A DNA stretch of 64,000 bases from Geomonas agri (GTDB lineage Bacteria > Desulfobacterota > Desulfuromonadia > Geobacterales > Geobacteraceae). The DNA lies in assembly GCF_020179605.1 (NCBI RefSeq), contig NZ_JAINZO010000001.1, positions 2,082,799 through 2,146,798 on the forward strand, in the 5' to 3' direction. The notes beneath the pieces are model-generated. The model was not told the DNA's origin. It saw only the letters and a list, made by a program, of their open reading frames with translations, and made no database searches. The position numbers were made by a program, and so were the translations under genes. This document shows positions 1-7,531 of the stretch, in pieces (the stretch's first letter is position 1; each line of letters starts with the position of its first letter).

Positions 1-214
1 CCCCCGCCACCTGCAGGGTTGCCGACGCTGTGACCACCGCGAGGATGATCAGCATGACGGCGATGGGGGGCTCGGATGGGGCGCTGCGGAAACCGAGCAC
101 CAGCACTGAAACGCCGAGGCCGCCGATCAGGCCGAGCGCCACGCCACCTTTGCGGATACCTATCAGCACCGCGCCGAGTACGAGTATGAATTGGATCCAG
201 AACATCGCTGCCAT
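1..214 (-). CDS. Anaerobic C4-dicarboxylate transporter, DcuA/DcuB family (5' part only)
   Basis: The first 71 codons of an inner-membrane carrier that exchanges or takes up fumarate, malate, aspartate and succinate; the rest lies beyond the window edge. The translation begins MAAMFWIQFILVLGAVLIG and continues with RKGGVALGLIGGLG, PPIAVMLIILAVV and ASATLQVAGG. It follows the N-terminus of E. coli DcuB almost position for position (RKGGIALGLLGGIG, ASATLQASGG). Two hydrophobic segments are visible. The ATG at 214 has an AGGAGG ribosome site 5 bases upstream. The gene is downstream of a sensor kinase and sigma-54 response regulator on the same strand, which probably control it through the promoter at 287-302. 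DcuA and DcuB cannot be told apart from this fragment. Confidence 0.88.
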   Translation of the reverse strand, partial: MAAMFWIQFILVLGAVLIGIRKGGVALGLIGGLGVSVLVLGFRSAPSEPPIAVMLIILAVVTASATLQVAG

Positions 215-286
215 GACAACCTCCTATGCTGCTCCTGGTTAGCTTTGGCGAGGTGATCCCTCGCGTCGTTATCTAACCGTGGTAGA

Positions 287-302
287 GCAGGCATGATGCC
301 AA
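287..302 (-). promoter_or_regulatory. Sigma-54 promoter of the Dcu transporter gene
   Basis: On the minus strand TTGGCATCATGCCTGC has GG (300-299) and GC (288-287) separated by exactly ten bases, the -24/-12 signature of RpoN promoters. Transcription would start near 275 and leave a leader of about 60 bases before the ATG at 214. Activator-type palindromes lie 77-196 bases further upstream. Confidence 0.75.
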
Positions 303-378
303 GATCCACATTTTATATAAACCATTGTAATTACAAGTAATACCACCTAAAAGGCACCAACCAAAAAACAAAAATGCC

Positions 379-483
379 ATAACCGGAGGCTATGGCATCT
401 CATATCTGCAGGGCAAAATATATGTCTTTTCAAAGAGTTATGTCCGGATATAACGCGAGGTTATCATTATAACCGAAGGTTAT
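379..483. promoter_or_regulatory. Iterated palindromes, probable enhancer sites of the adjacent sigma-54 regulator
   Basis: The element ATAAC-N5-GTTAT occurs at 450-464 and again at 469-483, with a 19-base repeat distance. A third copy with one mismatch (ATAAC-N5-GCTAT) is at 379-393 inside a longer inverted repeat, ATGCCATA (374-381) with TATGGCAT (391-398). The sites lie between the regulator gene and the sigma-54 promoter it would serve, at a typical enhancer distance. The rest of 215-543 holds no gene. Confidence 0.65.
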
Positions 484-543
484 GCCTCTTCATGAGGGAC
501 GGCCGCGGCGTCGCCAACCGTTCCCGCAAGCCACCCTTGTGAT

Positions 544-1959
544 TCAAGAGTGCATCATCTTCAACCGTTTGCTCAGGGCGGGCTGGGAGATGCCCAGCAG
601 CCGCGCGGCGAGGGTCTGGTTGCCGTTGGCGCGGGCAAGTGCCTCCTGGACCAGGAACGCAGCCGCATCGCTGAAGGTGGGAAGCTCGTCGAAGCCGCTG
701 AATGGATTTTCTCTTGGGGGAGGCACAGCGGAGGGGCCCGCCTCGGCCTGGGCGGACTCGACCGCCTTGACGAAGCTGTCCATGGAAAGCATCCGGTCCC
801 GGTGCACGCTGACCGCGTCGAACACCATCGCCTTCAGTTCCCTGACGTTACCCGGGAAGCTGTAAGTGGAGAGAAACTGCGCCAGCCCCTTGGGGGGCGT
901 CGGCTTCTTCTTCCCCAGCGCCTCGGCGGCCTCGGCCAGGAAATGGTCCAAAAGAAGCGGGATGTCGCCGCGCCGCTCCCTGAGCGCGGGAATCTGGACG
1001 CGGTGCGTGCGCAGGCGATAGTACAGGTCGCGGCGGAACTTCCCTTCTCCCTCCTTGGCGGAAAGGTTCTGGTGCGTTGCCACGATGATGCGCGCCTTGA
1101 GGCGCTTGGGTAGGTCGCACCCCAGCGGGAAATACTCGCGCTCCTGCAACAGCCGCAACAGCTTCACCTGCGAGGCGATGCTCAGGTCACCGATCTCATC
1201 CAGAAAGAGCGTCCCGTCGCTGGCTTCCTCCACCATGCCGCGCCTTGCCTGGTCCGCGCCGGTGAAGGCGCCGCGCACATGGCCGAACAGGGTGTCGGCG
1301 AACACGGTGTCGTCCAGCCCCGCCACGTTGACCGTGACCAGCTTGCCGCGGCAGCCGCTCAAGCGGTGCACTGCCTGGGCGACCAGCTCCTTCCCTACCC
1401 CGCTCTCCCCGGTGATCAAGAGCGGTTGCGGACTCTTGGCCACCGCCTCGATGTAGGCGAAAACATCGAGCATGGAGCGGTCGCCGGTGACGATGGCAGA
1501 GAAGGCCTCGGGGTGCGACAGCTCGCGCGAGATCAGGCGACTCGACACCTCCTGGAACTCGCTTCTCATCTCCACCATCCGGATCGCCCGCAGCACGCTT
1601 CCGACGATACGCTCCTCCTCGTCGGTCTTGACACAATAGTCGAAGGCGCCCAAGCGCATGCAGCGCACCGCCGTCTCCAGCTGGTTCAGGCCGCTCAGGA
1701 CGATTACCGCGATGTCGGGGAAGCGTTCCGCGATCTGGGCCAGCACCTCCTCGCCGGATAGGTGCGGCATGGTCAGATCGAGCATGACCAGCCCGATGCG
1801 CGTCTCCTCGAGTATCGACAGCACCTGTCGGCTGTCGCTGCAGGTGGTGATGTTGCTGATCCCGCCGGCGGTCTCCAGGGTGAGGGTCAGGGAACCGAGC
1901 CAGTCGGGTTCGTCATCGACCAAGAGAACGCCGAAATCGGGGTAGAGGGTCTCGGTCAC
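544..1959 (-). CDS. Sigma-54-dependent response regulator (NtrC/DctD type)
   Basis: A 471-residue cytoplasmic transcription activator. The order is a receiver domain (about 8-125, phosphoacceptor Asp61), an AAA+ sigma-54 interaction domain (about 150-385) and a C-terminal Fis-type helix-turn-helix (about 430-471, ending QTLAARLLGISQPALSKRLK). In the AAA+ part one sees Walker A GESGVGKE at 184-191, the sigma-54 contact motif GAFTGA at 230-235 and Walker B GTLFLDEIGD at 249-258, so it should be a functional activator. The start is GTG at 1959 with AGGAGG upstream, and it overlaps the kinase stop as GTGA, so the two are translationally coupled. Its likely target is the Dcu-type transporter downstream, through the ATAAC palindromes. 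The ligand specificity is inferred only from that neighbour. Confidence 0.9.
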   Translation of the reverse strand: MTETLYPDFGVLLVDDEPDWLGSLTLTLETAGGISNITTCSDSRQVLSILEETRIGLVMLDLTMPHLSGEEVLAQIAERFPDIAVIVLSGLNQLETAVRCMRLGAFDYCVKTDEEERIVGSVLRAIRMVEMRSEFQEVSSRLISRELSHPEAFSAIVTGDRSMLDVFAYIEAVAKSPQPLLITGESGVGKELVAQAVHRLSGCRGKLVTVNVAGLDDTVFADTLFGHVRGAFTGADQARRGMVEEASDGTLFLDEIGDLSIASQVKLLRLLQEREYFPLGCDLPKRLKARIIVATHQNLSAKEGEGKFRRDLYYRLRTHRVQIPALRERRGDIPLLLDHFLAEAAEALGKKKPTPPKGLAQFLSTYSFPGNVRELKAMVFDAVSVHRDRMLSMDSFVKAVESAQAEAGPSAVPPPRENPFSGFDELPTFSDAAAFLVQEALARANGNQTLAARLLGISQPALSKRLKMMHS

Positions 1960-3782
1960 GCGTCAGCCTCCTTGTGATGGGCGGGCAGGGTCAGGGTGAC
2001 CGTAGTGCCGCTGCCGTCTGATTGGAACTCGAGGGTGCCACCATGCTCCTTGACGATGCCGGCAGAAACCGAAAGCCCGAGGCCGGTCCCCCCCTGGTCC
2101 TGCTTGGTGGTGAAGAAGGGATCGGTCAGGCGGGACAGGTGCTCGGGCGCGATCCCGGCCCCTTCGTCGCGCAACCTGAGCACGACTGTGTCGCGAAAGG
2201 CATCGTGCCAGGTGATGAGTTCGATGCCCCTCTCCGGGTCGGGGAGCGCCTGGCATGCGTTCAAGATCAGGTTGACCAGCACCTGCTCGAGGCGCTGCCG
2301 GCTGCCGCGCACCCGGGGCAGCCCCTTGCGGTAACCGACGCTGAAATTGCGGGTGGCCTTGCGGATGGTCGGCTCTACCAGTCGCACCGCTGCCTGGGCG
2401 GCCGTGTTCAGGTCGATAACCTCGGTGCCGCTGGTGGTGTCCTGGCGGGCGAAATCCTTCAGGTCGTCCACGATCCTCTTGATGCGCTTGCCGGCATCCT
2501 GGATCTTCGCCAGCGACTTGGGCACCTCCTGGCGCATCCGGGAATACGGCAGCCCACCGCAGGTAAAGTCACCGTTTTCCTCGTAGTAGCGCTCCAGAAT
2601 CTTGGTGGCGTCGGTGTGGAAGCGCTTCAGAATCGGGGCCTCCAAGAGGATGATCCCGGTGGGGTTGTTGATCTCGTGGGCGACGCCGGAGACAAGCACG
2701 CCCAGCGCGGCCATCTTGTCCGCCTGTACCAGTTGCTGCTGGTTCAGGCGCAGTTCCTCCTCAACCTGGCGCCGTTCCCCGATCTCCCGGGTCAGGTCGG
2801 CGGTACGCAAAGCCACCTGCCGGTGCAGCGTACGCGACCAGAGGGCGAAGCCGCCCAGGAGGAGAATCAGCGGCACGACGACCACGGCCGCGTACTTGAC
2901 GATGGTCCACCAGTCGATGGGGGCAGTGTCCACCACCCCGAGCCACTTGTTGTGGATCGCGTCGTACTGACCGGTCTTCTTGAGGATGGCGAGCCCCTCG
3001 TTGAAGCGCGACAGCAGTTCGGCGTTCCCCTTGTCGACGGCATAACAGTAACGGTGGGTTGCCACGTTGCGGACCACCGGCACCAGGTTGGTGAGTTTCA
3101 GCTCGCGGATCATGTACATGCCGGGCACGATGGCCACCACGGCATACTCGATCTTGCCCGAGGCGACCATGCGCATGGCATCGGCGGGGGTGTCCGTCAG
3201 GGTGAGCCGCTCCCCCAGTCCCTGCTTGACCAGGTAGTCGTGCATGATGCCGCCGCGGTGCACCGCGACCGTCTTCCCCTTGAGCTCCTCCAGTGAGTTG
3301 ATCGACGGATTGTCCTTGCGGCCGAAAATGGCGTGGTTGACAACGGCGTGCGGCACCGAGAAGTCGACCTCGTCGGAGCGCTCGGTTGAGAAGGACATCC
3401 CCTGCAACACGTCTACGCGCCCGGACTGGAGTGCGCCCCGCATCTCGGCCCAACTCCCCAGCCGGAACTCCACCTTCATCCCCATGACCTCGGCGATGGC
3501 GCGGGTCAAGTCGACGTTGTAGCCGGCGGGCTGGCCGGAGCGGTCAATGAACTCGTAGGGAGGATAATCCCGGTCGCCGCCGACCACGACGGTGCGAGTC
3601 TGGGCGGCGGTGGCCGCCCCGGCTGCCAGCAGCGCGGAAGGAGCGGCGAGCAGACAGAGGGTGATAAGGGTGAAAAGGGTGAAAAGGGCGAGGAAGGGGC
3701 GCCTCCTCCCCTGCCAAGATGCGGGGAGGAGTTGCGCTGGTTTGGTGCGCATGCGGCTGTTGCCAAGCCGGCGGTGGTTCAT
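1956..3782 (-). CDS. Sensor histidine kinase with periplasmic solute-binding domain
   Basis: An inner-membrane kinase of 608 residues from the ATG at 3782. That start lies 4 bases after the ylqF stop and has GGAA upstream; an ATG at 3752 is an alternative. After an N-terminal hydrophobic signal comes a bacterial family 3 solute-binding domain (VVVGGDRDYPPYEFIDRSG onward, about 220 residues). Next are one membrane segment (VKYAAVVVVPLILLLGGFALW), a coiled linker, an HisKA domain with phosphoacceptor His in SGVAHEINNPTG, and an ATPase domain with DEGAGI and GGTGLGLSV boxes. It partners the overlapping response regulator. Family 3 binding domains usually bind amino acids or small organic acids. 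The transporter next door suggests a C4-dicarboxylate or amino acid signal, but this is inference. Confidence 0.87.
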   Translation of the reverse strand: MNHRRLGNSRMRTKPAQLLPASWQGRRRPFLALFTLFTLITLCLLAAPSALLAAGAATAAQTRTVVVGGDRDYPPYEFIDRSGQPAGYNVDLTRAIAEVMGMKVEFRLGSWAEMRGALQSGRVDVLQGMSFSTERSDEVDFSVPHAVVNHAIFGRKDNPSINSLEELKGKTVAVHRGGIMHDYLVKQGLGERLTLTDTPADAMRMVASGKIEYAVVAIVPGMYMIRELKLTNLVPVVRNVATHRYCYAVDKGNAELLSRFNEGLAILKKTGQYDAIHNKWLGVVDTAPIDWWTIVKYAAVVVVPLILLLGGFALWSRTLHRQVALRTADLTREIGERRQVEEELRLNQQQLVQADKMAALGVLVSGVAHEINNPTGIILLEAPILKRFHTDATKILERYYEENGDFTCGGLPYSRMRQEVPKSLAKIQDAGKRIKRIVDDLKDFARQDTTSGTEVIDLNTAAQAAVRLVEPTIRKATRNFSVGYRKGLPRVRGSRQRLEQVLVNLILNACQALPDPERGIELITWHDAFRDTVVLRLRDEGAGIAPEHLSRLTDPFFTTKQDQGGTGLGLSVSAGIVKEHGGTLEFQSDGSGTTVTLTLPAHHKEADA

Positions 3783-3786
3783 GCTC

Positions 3787-4701
3787 TTATTCCGGCACTG
3801 CCGGTGCCTGTTGGTGCTGCTCTGCCACTTCGATGCCCGCGAAACGGAGCAACTCCGCCTCGACATCCTCCGGGGTCCCGGGTTCCTCGAAACTGATGCG
3901 CCCCGCCTTGCCGGCGCGCAGTTCGCGCAGGAAGGTCTCGGCGGCACGGTGCACGTCGACGACGCCGCCGCTCATGATGCAGCCCAGGCAGCGTCCCACC
4001 GCCTCGACCACCTCGTACGGTGTCTCCGGGAGCTCGGCCAGCTTGTAGCGCTCCTTCAGGAGATCGGGGTAACGGCGCATCATGTAGGCGGCCGCGAAAA
4101 CCCCGACATTGGTGTAGTCAAGGGCATTGGCGCCGATGGCGCCGCTGGCCGCCAGACGGTAGGCGCCCCCCTGGTCGTCCATGGCGGGCCACAAGAGACC
4201 GGGGGTGTCGAAGATGAGGATGCCGTTGTTAAGCGGGATCTGCTGCGGGCGCATGGTCACCGCCGGGCGGTCCCCCACCTTGGCGATGCTTCTCCCCGCC
4301 AGGGTGTTGATCAGCGTCGACTTGCCCACGTTGGGGATGCCGACCACCATGGTACGGATCGGGTAGCCGGGGTTGCCGCGCTGGGGCACCAGCTGCTTGC
4401 ACAGCTTCACCAGGCTCTTCACTTCCGGGATGTTCTTTGCGACAAGCGGCAGGGCGCGCACGCCCGAACTCTTCTGAAAATGCTGCACCCATGCCCTGGT
4501 GACGGCCGGGTCGGCGAGATCGTTCTTGTTCAGCACTTTGATACAGGGCTTGTTCCGGCGTACCTGCTCCAGCAGGTGGTTCGAGCTGGAGTACGGAAGG
4601 CGCGAGTCGAGCACCTCGATGATCAGGTCGATCTTGCGGACCAGTTCCGAGATCTGTTCGAGCGCCTTGCTCATGTGGCCGGGATACCATTTAATCGTCA
4701 T
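3787..4701 (-). CDS. ylqF: Ribosome biogenesis GTPase YlqF (RbgA family)
   Basis: A 304-residue circularly permuted GTPase that acts in assembly of the large ribosomal subunit. The motifs appear in permuted order: NKND (G4) near residue 58, then GIPNVGKS (G1, P-loop) near 121 and DTPG (G3) near 165. The N-terminus WYPGHMSKAL is typical of YlqF/RbgA. The length is close to the usual 280-300 residues. It starts at ATG 4701 and ends 4 bases before the sensor kinase ATG, so the kinase-regulator pair may be co-transcribed with it even though the functions are unrelated. Confidence 0.93.
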   Translation of the reverse strand: MTIKWYPGHMSKALEQISELVRKIDLIIEVLDSRLPYSSSNHLLEQVRRNKPCIKVLNKNDLADPAVTRAWVQHFQKSSGVRALPLVAKNIPEVKSLVKLCKQLVPQRGNPGYPIRTMVVGIPNVGKSTLINTLAGRSIAKVGDRPAVTMRPQQIPLNNGILIFDTPGLLWPAMDDQGGAYRLAASGAIGANALDYTNVGVFAAAYMMRRYPDLLKERYKLAELPETPYEVVEAVGRCLGCIMSGGVVDVHRAAETFLRELRAGKAGRISFEEPGTPEDVEAELLRFAGIEVAEQHQQAPAVPE

Positions 4702-4836
4702 TTACTCTTCCTTGGCACTGCAAAAATCAGACACAAGGCGACACCATAGCACAGGTACCACTCAAAATGCCACTCCGCTGGCGTCTCCGACCCTTCTCAT
4801 GTGTATCGCACGTCTGACGCATTAATATTAACCCGA

Positions 4837-4865
4837 TTGACTCAGGTTGCCAGCGAGGCTAGCAT
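4837..4865 (+). promoter_or_regulatory. Sigma-70-type promoter of the ferritin-like gene
   Basis: TTGACT (4837-4842) and TAGCAT (4860-4865) are separated by 17 bases, upstream of the gene that starts at 4947. The surrounding 4702-4946 region is AT-rich and contains no gene. Confidence 0.55.
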
Positions 4866-4946
4866 TGCAAATATTAAAAATTACACACCATTTGGAAAGG
4901 AGCAGGTTTACCGGCGGTGCAAAAGGCCGCGGCAGGAGAACGAGCG

Positions 4947-5501
4947 ATGAGAGAGCTATTGGCAGAGGCAATCAGGCTTGCGGTGAACGTGGAGAGGAAC
5001 AGCGAAAGGCTGTACCGGAAAGGCGCCATGGCTGCGACGGAATTGGTGCAGAGGAGCTTCTTCGAGCGGCTCGCCCAGGAGGAGTCGCGGCACATCGAGG
5101 CCCTGTTGCAGCAATTGTCCCAGCGCGAGGCCGCGCAAAGTGACTCCGGCGCCATCTCGGCGCGACCCACTGCGGCGGCGGAACCGGCAACCGCGCCGAT
5201 CAACCACCTGTACCAGGCTCTGCTCGACAAGCGCTTCAGCATCGACCTTTACGCCACTTTCTGCCGGTGCTTTAAGGACCCCGCCTTGTGTCGGTTCTTC
5301 GATGCCGCCCTGGCCGTCGCCCGCCGGGAGTTCAAACTGATCACCGCCGAGTACCTCAAGGGAAGTCACAGCGAGACTCCCACTGCCGTTCCGCCGCGGC
5401 GCAGCCACGTGCGGGGCGAACTTCCCCACCGCATCCCCAACCGCCATACCCAGCTCTTCTTCGCCATGCAGGACTGCGGCAGGCAGTCCCGTATCGGCTG
5501 A
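4947..5501 (+). CDS. Ferritin-like / rubrerythrin-type four-helix protein
   Basis: A 184-residue protein. Helices around ELLAEAIRLAVNVERNSERLY and FFERLAQEESRHIEALLQQL carry the spaced Glu and ExxH residues that bind a di-iron site in ferritin-like and rubrerythrin-like proteins. The second half (NHLYQALLDKRFSIDLY and AALAVARREFKLITAEYLK) could provide the other two helices. I chose ATG 4947 because AGGAG stands 8 bases upstream; an in-frame GTG at 4917 has poorer spacing. No rubredoxin domain is visible. The C-terminal ~40 residues are basic and look unstructured. The exact substrate (peroxide, iron storage) cannot be read from the sequence. Confidence 0.6.
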   Translation: MRELLAEAIRLAVNVERNSERLYRKGAMAATELVQRSFFERLAQEESRHIEALLQQLSQREAAQSDSGAISARPTAAAEPATAPINHLYQALLDKRFSIDLYATFCRCFKDPALCRFFDAALAVARREFKLITAEYLKGSHSETPTAVPPRRSHVRGELPHRIPNRHTQLFFAMQDCGRQSRIG

Positions 5502-5523
5502 TCCATAAGCCGCCTCAGCCGAT
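5493..5523. terminator. Stem-loop overlapping the stop codon of the ferritin-like gene
   Basis: ATCGGCTGA (5493-5501) and TCAGCCGAT (5515-5523) form a perfect 9-bp stem whose first arm contains the stop codon. No T tract follows, so termination is uncertain. It lies between the convergent ferritin-like and MFS genes. Confidence 0.4.
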
Positions 5524-5550
5524 CTCGGCTGACTCAGCAGACAGCCAACC

Positions 5551-6819
5551 TCAGGCTGCCTCGGGCGCAAGCTCCGGCAGCCTGTTCTTGTTTATCCTTA
5601 GGACCAAACCCGCCGCCAGCAGGCAGATCATACCCGACAGCAGGAAGGCGATCATGTAATCCCCCAGGTAGGTGCGCACGGTGCCGGCAAAGGTCGCCGC
5701 CAGCGCGGCTCCCACTTGGTGGCTGGCGAAGATCCAGCCGAACATCACCCCGACGTTCTGCCTGCCGAAGGCTTCGGCGGTGAGGCGCACGGTGGGGGGC
5801 ACGGTGGCAATCCAGTCCAGGCCGTAGAAGATGGCGAAGGCGGAGAGGCTCCACTGCGGCCCCGAGAGCGCGAAGGGAAGTCCCAAAAGCGACAGCCCCC
5901 GCAGGCCGTAATACCAGCACAGCAGGTAGCGGCTGTTGTAGCGGTCGGAAAGCCACCCCGACAGGGTGGTGCCGAACAGGTCGAGGATGCCCATGAAGGC
6001 AAGCAGCCCCGCCGCCTGGACCTCCGGGATGCCGTGGTCAACGCAGGCAGGTACCAGGTGGGTGCCGATCAGGCCGTTGGTGCTGGCACCGCAGATGAAG
6101 AAGCTGCCGGCAAGAAGCCAGAAGTCGGTGCTGCGGATGCCGCGCTGCAGTCCCGACAGCGCGATGCGGAAGGGGTTTTCCCCGGAAGCGGTCGGCGCCG
6201 GCTCATTCTCGGCGGCGCCGTAGCGCGAGGTTCCGACGTCGTGCGGGTGGTTGCGCATGATAAAAAGCACCAGGGGGAACACGACGATGGCGGCCCCGGC
6301 GGTAGCGAAGGCGGCGGCACGCCAGCCGTGGTGGTGCGACAACTGGGCCAGCAGCGGCAGAAACAGCAGCTGCCCGGTCGCGGCACTCGCCGTCAGCACC
6401 CCCATCACTGTACCCTGGGATTCCTTGAACCACCTGCTCACCACGGTGGCGCTCAGGCTGTACGCAGTCATGCCGGCCCCGCACCCCACGACGACGCCCC
6501 AGATCAGCACCATGTGCCAAGGGCGGGTCATCAAGGTGGTGGAGCTTACCCCGACGGCGAGCAGGAAAAGCGCAATGGCCATGGTCCGGCGCACGCCGAT
6601 CTTGTCGAAGAAGGCCGCGGCGAAGGGGCCCATCAACCCGTACAGGAGCAGGTTCACCGAGACCGCCAGCGAGATGGTGGCGCGGGACCAGCCGAACTCG
6701 TGCTCCAGGGGTACGATAAGGATTCCCGGTGTCGACCTGATCCCGGCCGTGGTGAGCAGTGTCAAAAAGGTCACGGCCACGATGAGCCATGCGTAGTGAA
6801 ATTTTCTCGAAGCTGCCAT
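5551..6819 (-). CDS. Major facilitator superfamily transporter
   Basis: A 422-residue integral membrane protein with about 12 hydrophobic segments in two halves, split by a polar loop near residues 195-215. The loop between segments 2 and 3 (FFDKIGVRRTM) matches the MFS signature. The overall look (MAASRKFHYAWLIVAVTFL, then PLEHEFGWSRATISLAVSV) resembles the oxalate/formate and monocarboxylate branch of MFS carriers, so an organic acid is a reasonable guess for the substrate. It begins 15 bases after the MarR gene stop, with a GGGAGGG-like ribosome site, and is probably transcribed with and controlled by that repressor. Confidence 0.85.
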   Translation of the reverse strand: MAASRKFHYAWLIVAVTFLTLLTTAGIRSTPGILIVPLEHEFGWSRATISLAVSVNLLLYGLMGPFAAAFFDKIGVRRTMAIALFLLAVGVSSTTLMTRPWHMVLIWGVVVGCGAGMTAYSLSATVVSRWFKESQGTVMGVLTASAATGQLLFLPLLAQLSHHHGWRAAAFATAGAAIVVFPLVLFIMRNHPHDVGTSRYGAAENEPAPTASGENPFRIALSGLQRGIRSTDFWLLAGSFFICGASTNGLIGTHLVPACVDHGIPEVQAAGLLAFMGILDLFGTTLSGWLSDRYNSRYLLCWYYGLRGLSLLGLPFALSGPQWSLSAFAIFYGLDWIATVPPTVRLTAEAFGRQNVGVMFGWIFASHQVGAALAATFAGTVRTYLGDYMIAFLLSGMICLLAAGLVLRINKNRLPELAPEAA

Positions 6820-6834
6820 CGCTACTGCCCTCCC

Positions 6835-7338
6835 CTATTCGGACTCGACAAAGTCCGCCGTTACCGCATCCTCTCCGGCGACCCCTTCCAGCGCCACAAC
6901 CAGATCACCGAGCCGCCGCACGCCGTCGGCGCCGAGACGTTCCTCGATCAAGCGCTGTGCTTCTATCCAGCGCGGCCGCGCCTGCGCCACCGCTGCCCGG
7001 CCGCTTTCGCTCAGGCTCACTCCCCTCTCCCGCGGATCGACCGCTGTGGCCCCTTCGACCAGGCCGGCCTGCTCCAGGCTCTTTAGGTTGCGCACCAGCG
7101 TGGTCCGGTCCAGCCTGAGCATCCTGGCAAGCGCACTGACGCTGACCACACCGGCCCGGGACAGGTTCACCAGCACGGAGTACTGGGTCACCTTGAGCCC
7201 AGCCGGTTGCAGAGCGTCGTCGTAGACCTTGGTAATGGCGCGCGATGCCCGGCGTAGGTTGACGCAACTGCAAACGCTGGGCTGGTCGGTGGGTTTCTTT
7301 TTGATCCTGGCGGACGTTGCTTGAGTCAACGCTTCCAT
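6835..7338 (-). CDS. MarR-family transcriptional repressor
   Basis: A 167-residue winged-helix DNA-binding protein. The region LKVTQYSVLVNLSRAG-VVSVSALARMLRLDRTTLVRNLKSLEQAGLVE is a clear MarR winged helix, followed by the beta-wing residues DPRERGVSLSESG. The ATG at 7338 has AGGAGG close upstream; a longer reading from 7368 would run through the operator and is unlikely. An inverted repeat at 7348-7369 sits directly before the ribosome site, so the protein probably represses its own gene and the MFS carrier until a small aromatic or organic ligand binds. The N-terminal Cys pair (SVCSCVN) could be redox-sensitive, but that is speculation. Confidence 0.88.
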   Translation of the reverse strand: MEALTQATSARIKKKPTDQPSVCSCVNLRRASRAITKVYDDALQPAGLKVTQYSVLVNLSRAGVVSVSALARMLRLDRTTLVRNLKSLEQAGLVEGATAVDPRERGVSLSESGRAAVAQARPRWIEAQRLIEERLGADGVRRLGDLVVALEGVAGEDAVTADFVESE

Positions 7339-7347
7339 AGCGCCTCC

Positions 7348-7369
7348 TATGCGTGCATATACACGCATA
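7348..7369. promoter_or_regulatory. MarR-type operator
   Basis: TATGCGTG (7348-7355) and CACGCATA (7362-7369) form a perfect 8-bp inverted repeat around a 6-base centre (CATATA), and the repeat touches the ribosome binding site of the MarR gene. Size and symmetry are as expected for a MarR dimer. Confidence 0.75.
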
Positions 7370-7531
7370 TAACATCAGGGCATCATTAGGTCAACTGTTT
7401 CTTGCTCCGGGCTGCTGCACTGGCATCGCCGCCGCCACGAAACATGATAAAGTTAAACCTTTCGCGCCGGGAACACGCCGCCACCGGAGCCCATCCGGGG
7501 CGCGCCACGGCCCAAACGACGGAGAAAGACC

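Noticed and set aside
2022-3296. Plus-strand frame opposite the first sensor kinase
   Set aside because: The minus-strand kinase has complete motifs and a coupled start; the plus frame shows only GC-driven sequence.
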